Origin: Bacteroidota bacterium
GTDB taxonomy: Bacteria; Bacteroidota; Bacteroidia; SXHM01
Reading direction: 5' to 3'
DNA length: 64,000 bases
Assembly: GCA_947478465.1 (NCBI GenBank)
Contig: CANJWH010000006.1
Coordinates: 1 to 64,000, forward strand
This document shows, piece after piece, positions 44,041-53,230 of this stretch (positions are counted from its first letter, which is position 1; each line of letters opens with the position of its first letter). Both the position numbers and the translations under genes were made by a program. The notes beneath the pieces were generated by a model. That model was not told the origin of the DNA. It saw nothing but the letters and a program-made list of their open reading frames with translations, and made no database searches.

Positions 44041-45618
44041 CTACTTGGGCATTAAAACAATTTTGCTGCTGCTTGTGGTTTTTCCTGCACGTATAGTATA
44101 GTAGTAAACTCCTGCCGGAAGTTTAACTCCGTTTTCGTTTTTTCCGTCCCATGTAACACTGTACTGTCCCGGTGCAAGAATACTGTTGCCAAAATTTCTT
44201 ACTTCCGTTCCTGTTAAGTTAAAAACTGAAACAGAAACCGCTGCAGTTTTGTTCAGTTCATAACCTATTTTTATAAAATCAGAAAAAGGATTAGGGTAAG
44301 TGTAAGCAGAAATTTCCGGATTTGAAATGTCTGCAATGCCTAATGGTGCAAGCAATGAATCATTTGCAAGCAATGCCCCGATATCAATATTCTCATCACC
44401 CTGTTGATATAAAAGCCACTGGAATGCATCAAAAAGCATTTCATCACTGGTACTGGTTCCGGCACTTACAAATTGTGGATTAGGATTATTTGGATTGTTG
44501 GTTGTGTTATCATAAAAATGACTTGACCGAATTGTATAACCGCTTGGAATCTTTACCATGTTCCGGTAAGTGTAATACCCCTGCCAGTTAAAATCCCAGT
44601 TATTGATTCGTATCAGAGGAATAGTATTGCTTCCATTATCAGCCCAGTTTTCAATACTTCTGCAGATACCATGAGAGTGGGGGAAGGCACTGAAAATAGA
44701 AATTGGAACCGGCAATCCGCCCGAAGCAGGATATTGTGCAGTGTAAGTTGCTGTGGTATTCGCAAGAATAAACATCAACCAGTTTTGCAATGGAACTGAA
44801 CTGTATACCTCGCGAATGCCTTGCGTTCCCTGAGGATAAAAATACATACGTATTTTGGTGCTGTCTTTTTGTCCTTCAGAACCTGCCGGATAATGTATCT
44901 GCATAATAAGTTTTGAACCTGCTTTAATTCTCACTCCTGCTTTAAGAGGAGCTACTCCCGGAAAAACAGTTGGGTTTGAACCGGGGGCATAGCCACCTAT
45001 TCCAAAATCGCCCGGCTGGGTAAAACAGTTGCCGGATAAATCACTGGTTAGCGTGCCTGTTGTATCAATACTCAACACCACATGATGAACAATTCCGGCA
45101 TTACCGGGAACAATTTCAAATGCACGCAGGTACTTGTCTTCGTTAATACCCATGGGCAAAGCAAAACAATTATACACATCATTATTTGCAGTGGCGTTAC
45201 TGGTAAATGTTGGTATCTGAAGTGTAAGTGATGGCGTTCCGGAAAGTTTGTATTCAGCAAAAGTAGGTGGTGGCGGAATAAGAGTTGTATCGCCCGGTAA
45301 AGCACCTGAAAGTACACAGGATAAAATGGAATTCCGTTCATTCTCGGTTAATATTCGCTCATGAAGAAAGCGGGAGTAAATGGTATCGGGGCTCCAGGGT
45401 GGCATAATTCCGTTCGCCAGATTATACTGAATCATACCTGCATAAGGCACAGTTTCAGAGTAACTCAAAAACGATGGCGCATGTTGATTTTCGTGATGAC
45501 ACGAAGCACATTTGTTATAAATTATTTCTGCCACATCGCTGTAGGTGTTTTGGGCATTTGCTGTTTGCAGAAATAAAAATCCTGATAAAACAGCAAGAAG
45601 GTATAGTTTGCTTTTCAT
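44041..45618 (-). CDS. Copper type II monooxygenase-like (PHM-fold) protein with cytochrome c motif and T9SS domain
   Basis: 525 residues with a signal peptide (LQTANAQ). A short cytochrome-like head has C37-A-S-C40-H41, followed by HAPSFLSYSETVPYAGMI. The middle shows the PHM/DBM copper fold: GNAGIVHHVVLSID, GSKLIMQIHYPAG and AFPHSHGICRS supply the histidines (and a possible Met) for two copper sites. The C-terminus is a T9SS domain of the FlgD-like kind (VFNLTGTEVRNFG, WDGKNENGVKLPAGVYYYTIRAG). Family members in Bacteroidota lack assigned substrates. It is 86 bp after nosY with its own upstream region, so not clearly part of the nos operon, though both use copper. Confidence 0.82.
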   Translation of the reverse strand: MKSKLYLLAVLSGFLFLQTANAQNTYSDVAEIIYNKCASCHHENQHAPSFLSYSETVPYAGMIQYNLANGIMPPWSPDTIYSRFLHERILTENERNSILSCVLSGALPGDTTLIPPPPTFAEYKLSGTPSLTLQIPTFTSNATANNDVYNCFALPMGINEDKYLRAFEIVPGNAGIVHHVVLSIDTTGTLTSDLSGNCFTQPGDFGIGGYAPGSNPTVFPGVAPLKAGVRIKAGSKLIMQIHYPAGSEGQKDSTKIRMYFYPQGTQGIREVYSSVPLQNWLMFILANTTATYTAQYPASGGLPVPISIFSAFPHSHGICRSIENWADNGSNTIPLIRINNWDFNWQGYYTYRNMVKIPSGYTIRSSHFYDNTTNNPNNPNPQFVSAGTSTSDEMLFDAFQWLLYQQGDENIDIGALLANDSLLAPLGIADISNPEISAYTYPNPFSDFIKIGYELNKTAAVSVSVFNLTGTEVRNFGNSILAPGQYSVTWDGKNENGVKLPAGVYYYTIRAGKTTSSSKIVLMPK

Positions 45619-45704
45619 GGTACGTATTGTTTTGAATGAAAAAGGTTATCCATTACAAAGATGCAAAAGATATTTGTAACTTCTTATTTTGCAGGGGGCT
45701 ATGC

Positions 45705-46472
45705 CTATAAATTCTTTTTTCTGAAAATGCGCAGCGCAATCAGCAGCGGAAAAATAATCCACATCAGCATAATGGATAGGCTGTAGATAATACCAAAGCT
45801 GCTTCCGAAAAACTGTTTGTAAACAGCCCCTGTCAGCCCCATTAATGCCGAAATATCCATTTTCATCAGAATAATTATTCTGCCCAGATCAATAGGGTTG
45901 AAGGATGCAAGAGCAATCACTGCTTTCTCTAACGGATATTCATTGAACGAAAAGAGAATTCCTAAAACAAGCCCGTCATAAATCACCGAAAAATAAAACC
46001 ACAGCATCAGCGACATGCCAATGCCTTTTGCTTTGTCGCGCATGGCAACCGAAGAGAAAAATGCCAGTGATATAAACGAAAGCGTAAGCGCAAAACCTGA
46101 AATCATTAATACTAACCCGGTTGAGTCGGGTGCGTAAATCAGAACAGGAATACCAACTCCTATAAGCAATGCAGTAAGCAATGAAACGGAAACACCTAAA
46201 AATTCGCCCAATAATATAGAGCTGCGACTTATAGGTTGAGCCACCAGTAATTCTATAAACTGATAAGCATTATAGAAATACGTTGTTGAGAAAATAATAC
46301 TTACCAGCGGAACAATAATCATTACCACACTCATGAGGCTTATAAGGCTCTTTGAACTGTTCTCTTCCATGCTGAACAGACTGAATGAAACCAGCAGCAG
46401 AAACAGGGAATAAGCAATCAATACCTTGCTGCGCAAGATATCATACATCACATATTTTGCTATCTTAAACAT
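45705..46472 (-). CDS. nosY: NosY, ABC transporter permease of the nos operon
   Basis: 255 residues with about six transmembrane helices and the ABC-2 permease layout. It works with NosF (ATPase) and NosD (periplasmic) to deliver a sulfur species or copper for CuZ assembly in N2O reductase. The start overlaps nosF by 8 bp. It is the last gene of the unit in this strain. By sequence alone it could be any ABC-2 permease; the order nosL-D-F-Y settles the call. Confidence 0.88.
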   Translation of the reverse strand: MFKIAKYVMYDILRSKVLIAYSLFLLLVSFSLFSMEENSSKSLISLMSVVMIIVPLVSIIFSTTYFYNAYQFIELLVAQPISRSSILLGEFLGVSVSLLTALLIGVGIPVLIYAPDSTGLVLMISGFALTLSFISLAFFSSVAMRDKAKGIGMSLMLWFYFSVIYDGLVLGILFSFNEYPLEKAVIALASFNPIDLGRIIILMKMDISALMGLTGAVYKQFFGSSFGIIYSLSIMLMWIIFPLLIALRIFRKKNL

Positions 46473-47178
46473 GCGCTGATTCTTTCATGATTTTAGCAAT
46501 CGCTTTTCCCACTTTTTCTTCACCTGTTTGTTTCTTCAGTTCCGTTACTGAATTATAGAAATTCACTTTGCCTTCATATAAATACATCACGGTATCAGCC
46601 ATTTCTTCTACTTCACTCATAATGTGCGAGGTAATGATGACAAGCTTTCCTTTACTCTTTGCTTCTATAATTTTTGCTTTTAAAATTTCAGAAGCTAAAG
46701 GGTCTAGTCCCGCTGTGGGCTCATCTAATATTAGCACTTTAGGATTAAATAAGAAAGCAAGTGATGCACTAACCTTTTGTGTTGTTCCTCCCGAAAGGGC
46801 GTGCATAGGTTTTTCAAAAAGTTCTGAAAGTTTGTATTCTTCCATTAAACTTTCATCTAACGATACAGCATTTTTCCGCAGGTCTTTCATCATTCTGAAA
46901 ATCTGACCAATCTTCATGTTCTCGGGATAGTGCCCTATTTGCGGCATATAGCCAATATTCTCGCGGTAGCGGAAATCACCGGCAATGTTTTTTTCGTCAA
47001 CATAAATGTTGCCTTTATCTGCTACCACCATTCCCAGTATACATTTGATAAGTGTGGTTTTTCCCGAACCATTGTGACCTATAACACTTACCACCTGACC
47101 TGCTTTAAATTCCACATCAATTCCTTTCAGAATATTCAGTTTGCCAAAACTTTTTTCTACCTTTTCAATTCGTATCAT
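46465..47178 (-). CDS. nosF: NosF, ABC transporter ATPase of the nos operon
   Basis: 237 residues. Walker A is GHNGSGKTT (residues 34-42), the Q-loop lies in NIGYMPQIGHYP, the signature is ALSGGTTQKVSAS and Walker B is VLILDEPTAGLDP, all intact. It powers NosY for maturation of the copper-sulfur centre of NosZ. It overlaps nosD by 4 bp and nosY by 8 bp, so translation is probably coupled. Confidence 0.92.
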   Translation of the reverse strand: MIRIEKVEKSFGKLNILKGIDVEFKAGQVVSVIGHNGSGKTTLIKCILGMVVADKGNIYVDEKNIAGDFRYRENIGYMPQIGHYPENMKIGQIFRMMKDLRKNAVSLDESLMEEYKLSELFEKPMHALSGGTTQKVSASLAFLFNPKVLILDEPTAGLDPLASEILKAKIIEAKSKGKLVIITSHIMSEVEEMADTVMYLYEGKVNFYNSVTELKKQTGEEKVGKAIAKIMKESAHV

Positions 47179-48413
47179 AAAGAATGTGGTTTCATCATGG
47201 GTGCATAATCCTGAAATGTTTCAGGAACAATTCCCGGAATACTTTTTTCAGCGCGATTTAAAATCTCTACTGTAAAACTACGCAGCAACATTACGGCATA
47301 AGGCATTTGTTCAATTATCATAGAATACAAACTTACAGGACGAAAGGGTATGTCGCCAATCTTATCGCGGTTTAAATCATAACCTTCGTATTTATCCCAG
47401 TAATTATACTTAAAACTATTCTCACGCAATTCTCCATTGGTAGCGGCATCAAAGGTGTTTGCGGTAAAGTTATTATACATAAATGTATCACGGATGCAAT
47501 TGGCCATCACCTTTAGTGCATAACCGTTGGATGCAAAATTGTTTTTTGAAAATGTTATGCTGTTTGAACCTTCCATAGTTACACCAACGGTGTTATTGGT
47601 AAAAGTATTCCTTTCAATAATGCTGTTGCTGATATCTTTTAAAAGCAAACCGTAAGCCGCATCGCCCCAGTTATTCCGAAAAATGTTGTCATACATTTCA
47701 ACGTTTTTAGTGTACATCACAGCTACACCGGTTCCGTTATTCTGAAAAGTATTTTTGCGGTATACATCACTATCAGAAAACATGAAGTGCAAGCCGTAAC
47801 GGAAATTTTTTTCACAGAGGTTTTTTTCAATCAAACAAAAATGAGCAAACTCAAAATAAATACCGTCACGGTGACCTTCCATGTGGTTGTTCTCAATTTT
47901 TATACTGTCGCATTTCCATAGTTGTACACCGTTTCCCGTATCGCTGTTGCCATAGTTAGCACCTTTACTGTGGTTGCCGCTTATGAGGCAGTTCTTTGAA
48001 TTTGCTAAGTATATTCCGAAAAAGGTATTCTCCAGTTTGCAGTTGATTATTTTCACATTGCGCGAATCAACTACTCTTATTCCTGCATAATCTTTCATGC
48101 TTCCGCGCTTTGAGTTTTTTATCCATAAACCCGAAAGAATAACGTTATCTGCTTTTACTACCAGCACTTCATCTTTCTCCTGTCCGTCAATTACCGGATA
48201 ATTTTCACCAATAATAACAACCTGTTTTTTTATTTCTGTGTTTACAGAAGTGTAGATGCCCTTTTTTACAAGAATGGTGTCGAAATCAGCAGCTAGATCA
48301 AGTGCAGTTGTTAGTTGTGTTACTTTGCATTCGCTGCAAACAATAATGGTTTTTGCTTCGGAAAAGAAGCAGGAAACAAGAAGCAGGAAGCAAGATAATG
48401 CAAGTGATTTCAA
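47175..48413 (-). CDS. nosD: NosD, periplasmic copper-centre maturation protein
   Basis: 412 residues. Signal peptide (SCFLLLVSCFFSEAK), then a right-handed parallel beta-helix with CASH-type repeats (NVILSGLWIKNS, GIRVVDSRNVKIINCKLENT, GIYLANSKNCLISGN, GLLLKDISNSIIERN). Segments GTGVAVMYTKNVEMYDN and FNYNYWDKYEGYDLN-like YWDKYEGYDL are characteristic of NosD. It forms a complex with NosF and NosY needed to assemble CuZ. ATGA-type 4-bp overlaps link it to nosL and nosF. Confidence 0.93.
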   Translation of the reverse strand: MKSLALSCFLLLVSCFFSEAKTIIVCSECKVTQLTTALDLAADFDTILVKKGIYTSVNTEIKKQVVIIGENYPVIDGQEKDEVLVVKADNVILSGLWIKNSKRGSMKDYAGIRVVDSRNVKIINCKLENTFFGIYLANSKNCLISGNHSKGANYGNSDTGNGVQLWKCDSIKIENNHMEGHRDGIYFEFAHFCLIEKNLCEKNFRYGLHFMFSDSDVYRKNTFQNNGTGVAVMYTKNVEMYDNIFRNNWGDAAYGLLLKDISNSIIERNTFTNNTVGVTMEGSNSITFSKNNFASNGYALKVMANCIRDTFMYNNFTANTFDAATNGELRENSFKYNYWDKYEGYDLNRDKIGDIPFRPVSLYSMIIEQMPYAVMLLRSFTVEILNRAEKSIPGIVPETFQDYAPMMKPHSL

Positions 48414-48841
48414 AAGTTAATCTTTTTTAAATCGTTCCACAAAATAAGTTCAGCTCCAAATTCTTCATTTAGTTTTTCTGCATCGGCTTTTGTTTTAAAT
48501 GCAGCAAGGTTGCCCCCCATTGGACTTACAACACTTCCGCCATGCAGGTAAAATGCCTCCGAGGCATTTATCAGTTCGCCTTCTGAAGTATAATTAACAA
48601 CAAGGTATTGTGCAGCTTCAAATTTGTTTTCACTGTTCAGGTAGCTTACCATGCATTCACCTGAATCAAATTTTAGAGATTTACCTTTTGAGTTTACCAT
48701 TTCAGCTCCAAATTTTTTATCCATAATGGTCATGCTGCAATGTGCGCATAAATCTTTTCCAAAGTTAATTGGTTGTGGTTCGGTAGAACACGAAACAATA
48801 AATATACATACACTAAAAACGGACGCAAGAATTCTATTCAT
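48410..48841 (-). CDS. nosL: NosL, copper-chaperone lipoprotein
   Basis: 143 residues; lipobox IVSC (C18). The NosL signature is LCAHCSMTIMDKKFGAE (C32, C35, M37), with FDSGECMVSYL and a later FYLHGGSVVSPMGG rich in Met and His. NosL binds Cu(I) and supplies it to NosZ in the periplasm. It starts 28 bp after the nos-associated membrane protein gene. Confidence 0.93.
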   Translation of the reverse strand: MNRILASVFSVCIFIVSCSTEPQPINFGKDLCAHCSMTIMDKKFGAEMVNSKGKSLKFDSGECMVSYLNSENKFEAAQYLVVNYTSEGELINASEAFYLHGGSVVSPMGGNLAAFKTKADAEKLNEEFGAELILWNDLKKINF

Positions 48842-48869
48842 CTTTATTTAAACTTTAAATGTAATAATA

Positions 48870-49445
48870 TTAGTTTTTTCTGAAGAATTGCTCGTAAGCC
48901 AGAACTAAGAGAACGATAGCTGAGGCACCGATTATAAGCCACCCACCCACATCAGGGAATGAGCCTGCAAGAAAGTTTAATAATTGTTTCCATCCGAATA
49001 GCGGAGGCTGATAGGCCATACCTTCAATTTTGATGGCAGCGTGGGTATCAAGATTGTGTCCGTATTCATATTCCCATTTCCAGAAATCATACATGCCCCA
49101 CACACCACATAAAACCTGGTAAACAGCAAATATCCACAGTATCCATCTTTTGCCGGTTGCTGCAACAAGTAGTCCTAAAACTCCCATTGCAATAATAAGG
49201 TAAGACATGATTTTAAACTCCGGAAAGTTTTCTTCTTTTATAAGAGCCATACCTATATAATGGTTTAGCCCGTTTATTTTATTTACATCTCCGGCAATAT
49301 GGTCAGACCAAATTTCCATCTTTAATCCTTCAGGATATTGTGGTGCTTCCAGTAAAATTTTCCATGCAGGAAACTTCAGGGAAACAAACATGGCAACTCC
49401 GCATAACAACAGCACTACCCTTAGGAAAGGTTTGATCGTCTTCAT
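48870..49445 (-). CDS. nosZ-linked membrane protein, unknown
   Basis: 191 residues with four transmembrane helices: near residues 8-25, 78-95, 101-118 and 166-185. A periplasmic loop after the first helix has APQYPEGLKMEIWSDHIAGDVNKINGLNHYIGM, a pattern with conserved W, H and D residues. Genes of this type sit between nosZ and nosL in several Bacteroidota nos clusters, but have no known function. A role in electron delivery or copper handling for NosZ is a guess. It lies 66 bp after nosZ. Confidence 0.75.
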   Translation of the reverse strand: MKTIKPFLRVVLLLCGVAMFVSLKFPAWKILLEAPQYPEGLKMEIWSDHIAGDVNKINGLNHYIGMALIKEENFPEFKIMSYLIIAMGVLGLLVAATGKRWILWIFAVYQVLCGVWGMYDFWKWEYEYGHNLDTHAAIKIEGMAYQPPLFGWKQLLNFLAGSFPDVGGWLIIGASAIVLLVLAYEQFFRKN

Positions 49446-49511
49446 AAATTTTATTTTTAAAAGTTAAAAAAAAGGGGAGGTAAACCCTCCCTCCCCTTTT
49501 CAAAGCTCAAC

Positions 49512-51494
49512 CTATTTAGCAGAAACTGCTTCCTCTCCGGTTGAGTATTTTAATGTTGGATTGCTGCCCGCAGGAGATACACGAATATATCCTTGCATTT
49601 CCTGATGCAGTGCAGAACAAAAGTCGGTGCAATACATTGGGAATACACCTGCTCTGTCTGGCGTCCATTTAAGTGTTGATGTTTCACCTGGCAGTATTAA
49701 TAACTCCGAATTGTTAGCCCCTTTGATTGAGAAACCATGTGGCACATCCCAATCCTGTTCAAGGTTTGTAATATGGAAATACACATTGTCGCCAACTTTT
49801 ACACCTTCAATGTTATCAGGCGTAAAGTGTGAACGGATTGCTGTTGCATAAACATGCACGTCATTCCCGGTACGAACCACTTTTGCATCTTTCTCATTTT
49901 TTACAACAGCAGCGTGGTTGTTATTCTCTAATTTATAGAACTTAACTTCATGTTTGCGCACAATTTCAGCAGGACAAGCCTGAGCATAGTGTGGCTCACC
50001 TATAGTTGGGAAGTCAAGTAACAATTGCATTTTTTCTCCTTCAATAGAATACAACTGCGCTGATTGGGTCAACTCAGGACCTGTAGGCAGGTAACGGTCT
50101 TTGGTAATCTTGTTCAAAGCAATTACATATTTTCCGTAAGGGGTAATATTATCGCCCATTGGCACACAAAGGTGACCTATTGAATAATAAGTAGGAATTC
50201 GGTCAATAACCTGTTTGGTTTTAACATTCCACTTAACTATTTCTGATGAAACGAAGAATGAAGTGTAGGCATTTCCGTTTGCATCAAACTCTGTATGCAG
50301 AGGTCCAAGTCCCGGACGTTCTACTTCGCCATCAAGAGCTGCTTCGTATTTTATTACAGGAACTCCGTCATAATCTCCTTCAAAGTCTTTTGCTTCAATA
50401 GCTTTTATCATTTTGCTGAAAGAGTAAACCGGAATTACTGCAGCCAGTTTACCTGAAGCGCAGATGTATTCGCCAGTTGGGTCAACATCACAACCGTGTG
50501 GTGATTTTGGGCAAGGAATAAAATAACATACTCCCGGAAGATCTTTAACATCCAACACAGTAACTTCTTTTTCCATGGTAGTGGTAGCAGTATGAGTTCC
50601 TTCATCATATACATTGTGTGCATAATTTGCAGCCCATTTTTGTCCTTTACCTGCTGCTAAATATTCTTCGGCTTTTTTCCAGTTCACAGCCATAATAAAG
50701 TCTTTATCGCGTTGTGAAGCATTTACTTCTAACAATGAGTGTGCTTTTTCGCTGTTATAGCAACTGAAAAATACCCATCCGTCAGAAACTGCTTTACCTG
50801 CGCGAGCTAAATCATAGTCAACTCCGGGAACCAGCAACTGAAAGTTCAAATTCATGCGACCGGTTTCTTTGTCAACTTTTATAAAAGAAATGGTGCCTTT
50901 AAATTTGTCTTTGTATTCAGCAATAGCCTCATCACCTTGTTTGTCATAAGGAACAGAGAAACGAGAAGCTCCAACAACATACTCGGTATTTTGAGTAGTA
51001 AAAGGAGAAGCATGATTACCACCTGTATTAGGTAACTCAATAATTTCACGGGTTTTAAAAACGCCTAAGTCTACACGGGCAATACGTGGAGTATTGTTGG
51101 CATTGATAAATAACCAACGTCCGTCATCCTGACCTTCAGTACGTGAAAGTTGAGGATGGTGACTATCATCCCAGGGAACAAAACCATGAGAGGTCATTAA
51201 CATTGGTTTTGTTTCTTCGCTGTATCCCCATCCTGTTTCGGCATCCATAGAAAAGATTGGAACCTGTTTCAACATACGTCCTGATGGAATTCCGTAAACG
51301 CCTATTTGACCGCTGAAGCCACCTGAGGTAAAGAGGTAAACTTCATCGTATTTGCCGGGAGCAACATAAACTTTCGATGCTGCATCACCGGAGAGAGCAG
51401 AGTCAACCTTTTTGGGTTTACAACTGCTGATAATACCTGCCGCTGCTATGCAGGAGGCAAATATTCCTATTGATTTTAATGTGATTTTTTTCAT
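49512..51494 (-). CDS. nosZ: Nitrous oxide reductase, clade II (Sec/lipoprotein type)
   Basis: 660 residues. It reduces N2O to N2 in the periplasm. The N-terminus is a Sec signal with a lipobox-like IISSC (C25), not a twin-arginine signal, which marks the clade II (atypical) group. The seven-bladed propeller with the CuZ histidines starts with WDDSHHPQLSRTEGQDDGRW (H112, H113). The C-terminal cupredoxin domain carries CuA: C622, C626, H630 and M633 in YCTDFCSALHQEM, with another His in WDVPHGFSIKG. All key ligands are present, so it should be active. The gene follows a lipoprotein cytochrome c by 37 bp. Confidence 0.96.
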   Translation of the reverse strand: MKKITLKSIGIFASCIAAAGIISSCKPKKVDSALSGDAASKVYVAPGKYDEVYLFTSGGFSGQIGVYGIPSGRMLKQVPIFSMDAETGWGYSEETKPMLMTSHGFVPWDDSHHPQLSRTEGQDDGRWLFINANNTPRIARVDLGVFKTREIIELPNTGGNHASPFTTQNTEYVVGASRFSVPYDKQGDEAIAEYKDKFKGTISFIKVDKETGRMNLNFQLLVPGVDYDLARAGKAVSDGWVFFSCYNSEKAHSLLEVNASQRDKDFIMAVNWKKAEEYLAAGKGQKWAANYAHNVYDEGTHTATTTMEKEVTVLDVKDLPGVCYFIPCPKSPHGCDVDPTGEYICASGKLAAVIPVYSFSKMIKAIEAKDFEGDYDGVPVIKYEAALDGEVERPGLGPLHTEFDANGNAYTSFFVSSEIVKWNVKTKQVIDRIPTYYSIGHLCVPMGDNITPYGKYVIALNKITKDRYLPTGPELTQSAQLYSIEGEKMQLLLDFPTIGEPHYAQACPAEIVRKHEVKFYKLENNNHAAVVKNEKDAKVVRTGNDVHVYATAIRSHFTPDNIEGVKVGDNVYFHITNLEQDWDVPHGFSIKGANNSELLILPGETSTLKWTPDRAGVFPMYCTDFCSALHQEMQGYIRVSPAGSNPTLKYSTGEEAVSAK

Positions 51495-51531
51495 GTTATT
51501 TTGGTTTTGATTGGGTTAATAATTTTCTTTT

Positions 51532-52026
51532 TTATTTTTGGACTGAAGCACCTTCACCATCAATTTCTCTCAGGTATTCGAGAATGGCTTTTGCCTCATC
51601 GTCTGTTACATTCTGAAAAGTCATTTGGGTAAGGTGTTCTTCCAGCAACTTCATAGCCTGAGGATCTTTTTTGGTCATCTCTTCAGGATTGGTGATCATA
51701 TTTAAAATCCAGGTTGGTTTTCTGCGTTGTGTTACACCTTTTAGTCCCGGACCTACAACTTTCTGGTCTGTTACTTTGTGGCATGCAGAGCATTTGGTTT
51801 CAAATACTGTTTTACCTGATGCTGCAACTGCTGCATCAAAAGCAGCCAACGTTACACCGCTGAACTTTCCTATTCCTTCGCCATTATCTGCAACTTCTTC
51901 CTTTTTTACCATACTTTCAGGTGCAGCACCTGTGTTGGTGGTTTCGCTGCCGGAGCATCCTGCCATTAAAGCAACTCCTGTTGCTAAAATGCTTCCGGTA
52001 ATTAATTTGAATATTGTGTTTTTCAT
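51532..52026 (-). CDS. Cytochrome c lipoprotein, first gene of the nos operon
   Basis: 164 residues; lipobox MAGC (C24), an acidic linker, then a class I cytochrome c with C79-S-A-C82-H83, VGPGLKGVTQRRKPTW and a distal methionine probably in LTQMTFQN. Cytochromes at this position in clade II clusters are thought to pass electrons to CuA of NosZ. It is the promoter-proximal gene: two TGA-N6-TCA sites and a -7 TACTTTTG lie directly upstream. No nosR, nosB or nosG/H genes accompany it. Confidence 0.92.
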   Translation of the reverse strand: MKNTIFKLITGSILATGVALMAGCSGSETTNTGAAPESMVKKEEVADNGEGIGKFSGVTLAAFDAAVAASGKTVFETKCSACHKVTDQKVVGPGLKGVTQRRKPTWILNMITNPEEMTKKDPQAMKLLEEHLTQMTFQNVTDDEAKAILEYLREIDGEGASVQK

Positions 52027-52050
52027 ATGTATAGTTTTTGATTACGGGGT

Positions 52051-52115
52051 CAAAAGTATTTCGTCTTTATGCTCAAGGTAATGAGGTTGGTCAGCAAAAA
52101 ACATGATTAATATCA
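52051..52115 (-). promoter_or_regulatory. Two-site FNR/CRP-like promoter of the nos operon
   Basis: Minus strand: distal TGATATTAATCA (52104-52115), 10-bp spacer, proximal TGACCAACCTCA (52082-52093), 23-bp spacer, -7 element TACTTTTG (52051-52058), 24 bp before the ATG. The whole block, plus the upstream AAGGTCTTTTTAT, is nearly identical to the fasciclin promoter at 53304-53368. Confidence 0.85.
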
Positions 52116-52166
52116 ATAAAAAGACCTTTTTATCTTCTATTAATTAAGGAAACAGGTTTGCACTTG

Positions 52167-52237
52167 GTCACCCTGAACTTGTTTCAGGGTCTCAGAGATG
52201 CTGAAACAATCCCGTTAGCTATCGGGACAGCATGACG
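52167..52237. repeat. Dispersed palindrome of the TCACCCTGAA type
   Basis: A hairpin CCCTGAA-CTTGT-TTCAGGG (52171-52189), then ATGCTGAAAC, CCCGTTAGCTATCGGG and CAGCATGACG, the style of a common Bacteroidota intergenic element. It lies between the nos promoter and the end of the Rrf2 gene. Confidence 0.6.
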
Positions 52238-52258
52238 ATAACCTTTGCTGCAGAATAA

Positions 52259-52699
52259 TTACTGAAGATTGGAAATAAACGATTTACCTGCTATAATACT
52301 ATCCGAAAACTCTTGAATGGTTTTCTTTTCCAGCAAATTTTTGAGCTTGTTTGAATAGCTCGTAAATTCATTGTGAATAGGGCAGGGATGATCTGCATCG
52401 CAATTTTTTAAACCCAAACCGCAACGCTCAAAGGCAGATTTGCCATCCATAATTTCTACAATATCCATTACCACAATAGGCTTTGCTTTTTTATCAATAA
52501 AGAAACCACCACCCGGACCTTTGGATGATGAAATGATTTTGTGTTTTACCAATGTCTGCAAAATTTTAGCCGTAAAAGGCTCAGGCGATTCAATCTCCTC
52601 AGCAATTTCGTGTATGCTCAGTTTGCTTCCTTCCTTTGTATTTATACATATATGCAGCACTGCTTTAATAGCATACTCACAACTTTTAGAAAACATCAT
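52259..52699 (-). CDS. Rrf2-family transcription regulator with Fe-S cysteines
   Basis: 146 residues. A winged-helix N-terminus (MMFSKSCEYAIKAVLHI, SIHEIAEEIESPEPFTAKILQTLVKHKIISSSKGPGGGF) and three cysteines C93, C100 and C106 (ERCGLGLKNCDADHPC) that match the cluster ligands of IscR/NsrR-type sensors. It could sense NO, oxygen or iron-sulfur status. It lies directly downstream of the nos promoter region and is the second gene after a lipoprotein gene that has its own TGA-N6-TCA promoter, so it may be a regulated regulator of this locus. Confidence 0.88.
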   Translation of the reverse strand: MMFSKSCEYAIKAVLHICINTKEGSKLSIHEIAEEIESPEPFTAKILQTLVKHKIISSSKGPGGGFFIDKKAKPIVVMDIVEIMDGKSAFERCGLGLKNCDADHPCPIHNEFTSYSNKLKNLLEKKTIQEFSDSIIAGKSFISNLQ

Positions 52700-52719
52700 A
52701 ATAGATAGCAGTTATGTTT

Positions 52720-53181
52720 TTAGTTTCGGAATGCAAATGAAGAATCGATTTTTGAAAAAAGAGAATAGATTTCATTACTTGCCTGAGTTGCGGCAGCTAC
52801 ATCGTTTTTCTGAAGCGCAGGAACTCTTTCGCTGATAAGATTAAGGTTGTTACAAAGCAAAGTTTTAGAATCTCTATCAAGGCCGCAATAGTTTGTAGTC
52901 CGCTCAATATGATTTCGGAGCAGGTTGCCATATTCATTATAAGCAGCCAGATTATTCGGCTGTCGTTTTATCATCAGCGAAAAATTAACTATTGTGTTTT
53001 CCATCACTTTAAGTTCTTCTGCTGTGGAGCGGTCAACTGTATATTTTCCGTTTATTTTTTCTGAGACAAAATTTTCTGTTGTAGCCGATGAACTGTTTTT
53101 TGTCCCTGCAAAATCATTGCATCCAATTGCAATGAAAATACTGCAGCATATCAGAAGTGCGGATTTAAAGTTGTTCAACAT
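52720..53181 (-). CDS. Lipoprotein of unknown function, cotranscribed with the Rrf2 gene
   Basis: 153 residues from the ATG at 53181, which gives MLNNFKSALLICCSIFIAIGC with lipobox AIGC (C21). A start at 53217 would add 12 residues but lies almost on top of the -7 element (53231-53238), so the inner start is preferred. The mature part is mostly helical (AEELKVMENTIVNFSLMIKRQPNNLAAYNEYGNLLRNHIERT), a four-helix-bundle look. It has two later cysteines (NYCGLD, LLCNNL). No family recognised. 20 bp separate it from the Rrf2 gene. Confidence 0.68.
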   Translation of the reverse strand: MLNNFKSALLICCSIFIAIGCNDFAGTKNSSSATTENFVSEKINGKYTVDRSTAEELKVMENTIVNFSLMIKRQPNNLAAYNEYGNLLRNHIERTTNYCGLDRDSKTLLCNNLNLISERVPALQKNDVAAATQASNEIYSLFSKIDSSFAFRN

Positions 53182-53230
53182 GTTTTGAATTCTATAAAAT
53201 GTGGGTGTAAAGTTCATGATCTCTCTGAAA

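Noticed and set aside
44041-45618. Cu-monooxygenase-like gene as part of the nos operon
   Set aside because: It follows nosY on the same strand and uses copper, but an 86-bp gap, a T9SS tail and its own upstream region suggest a separate unit.
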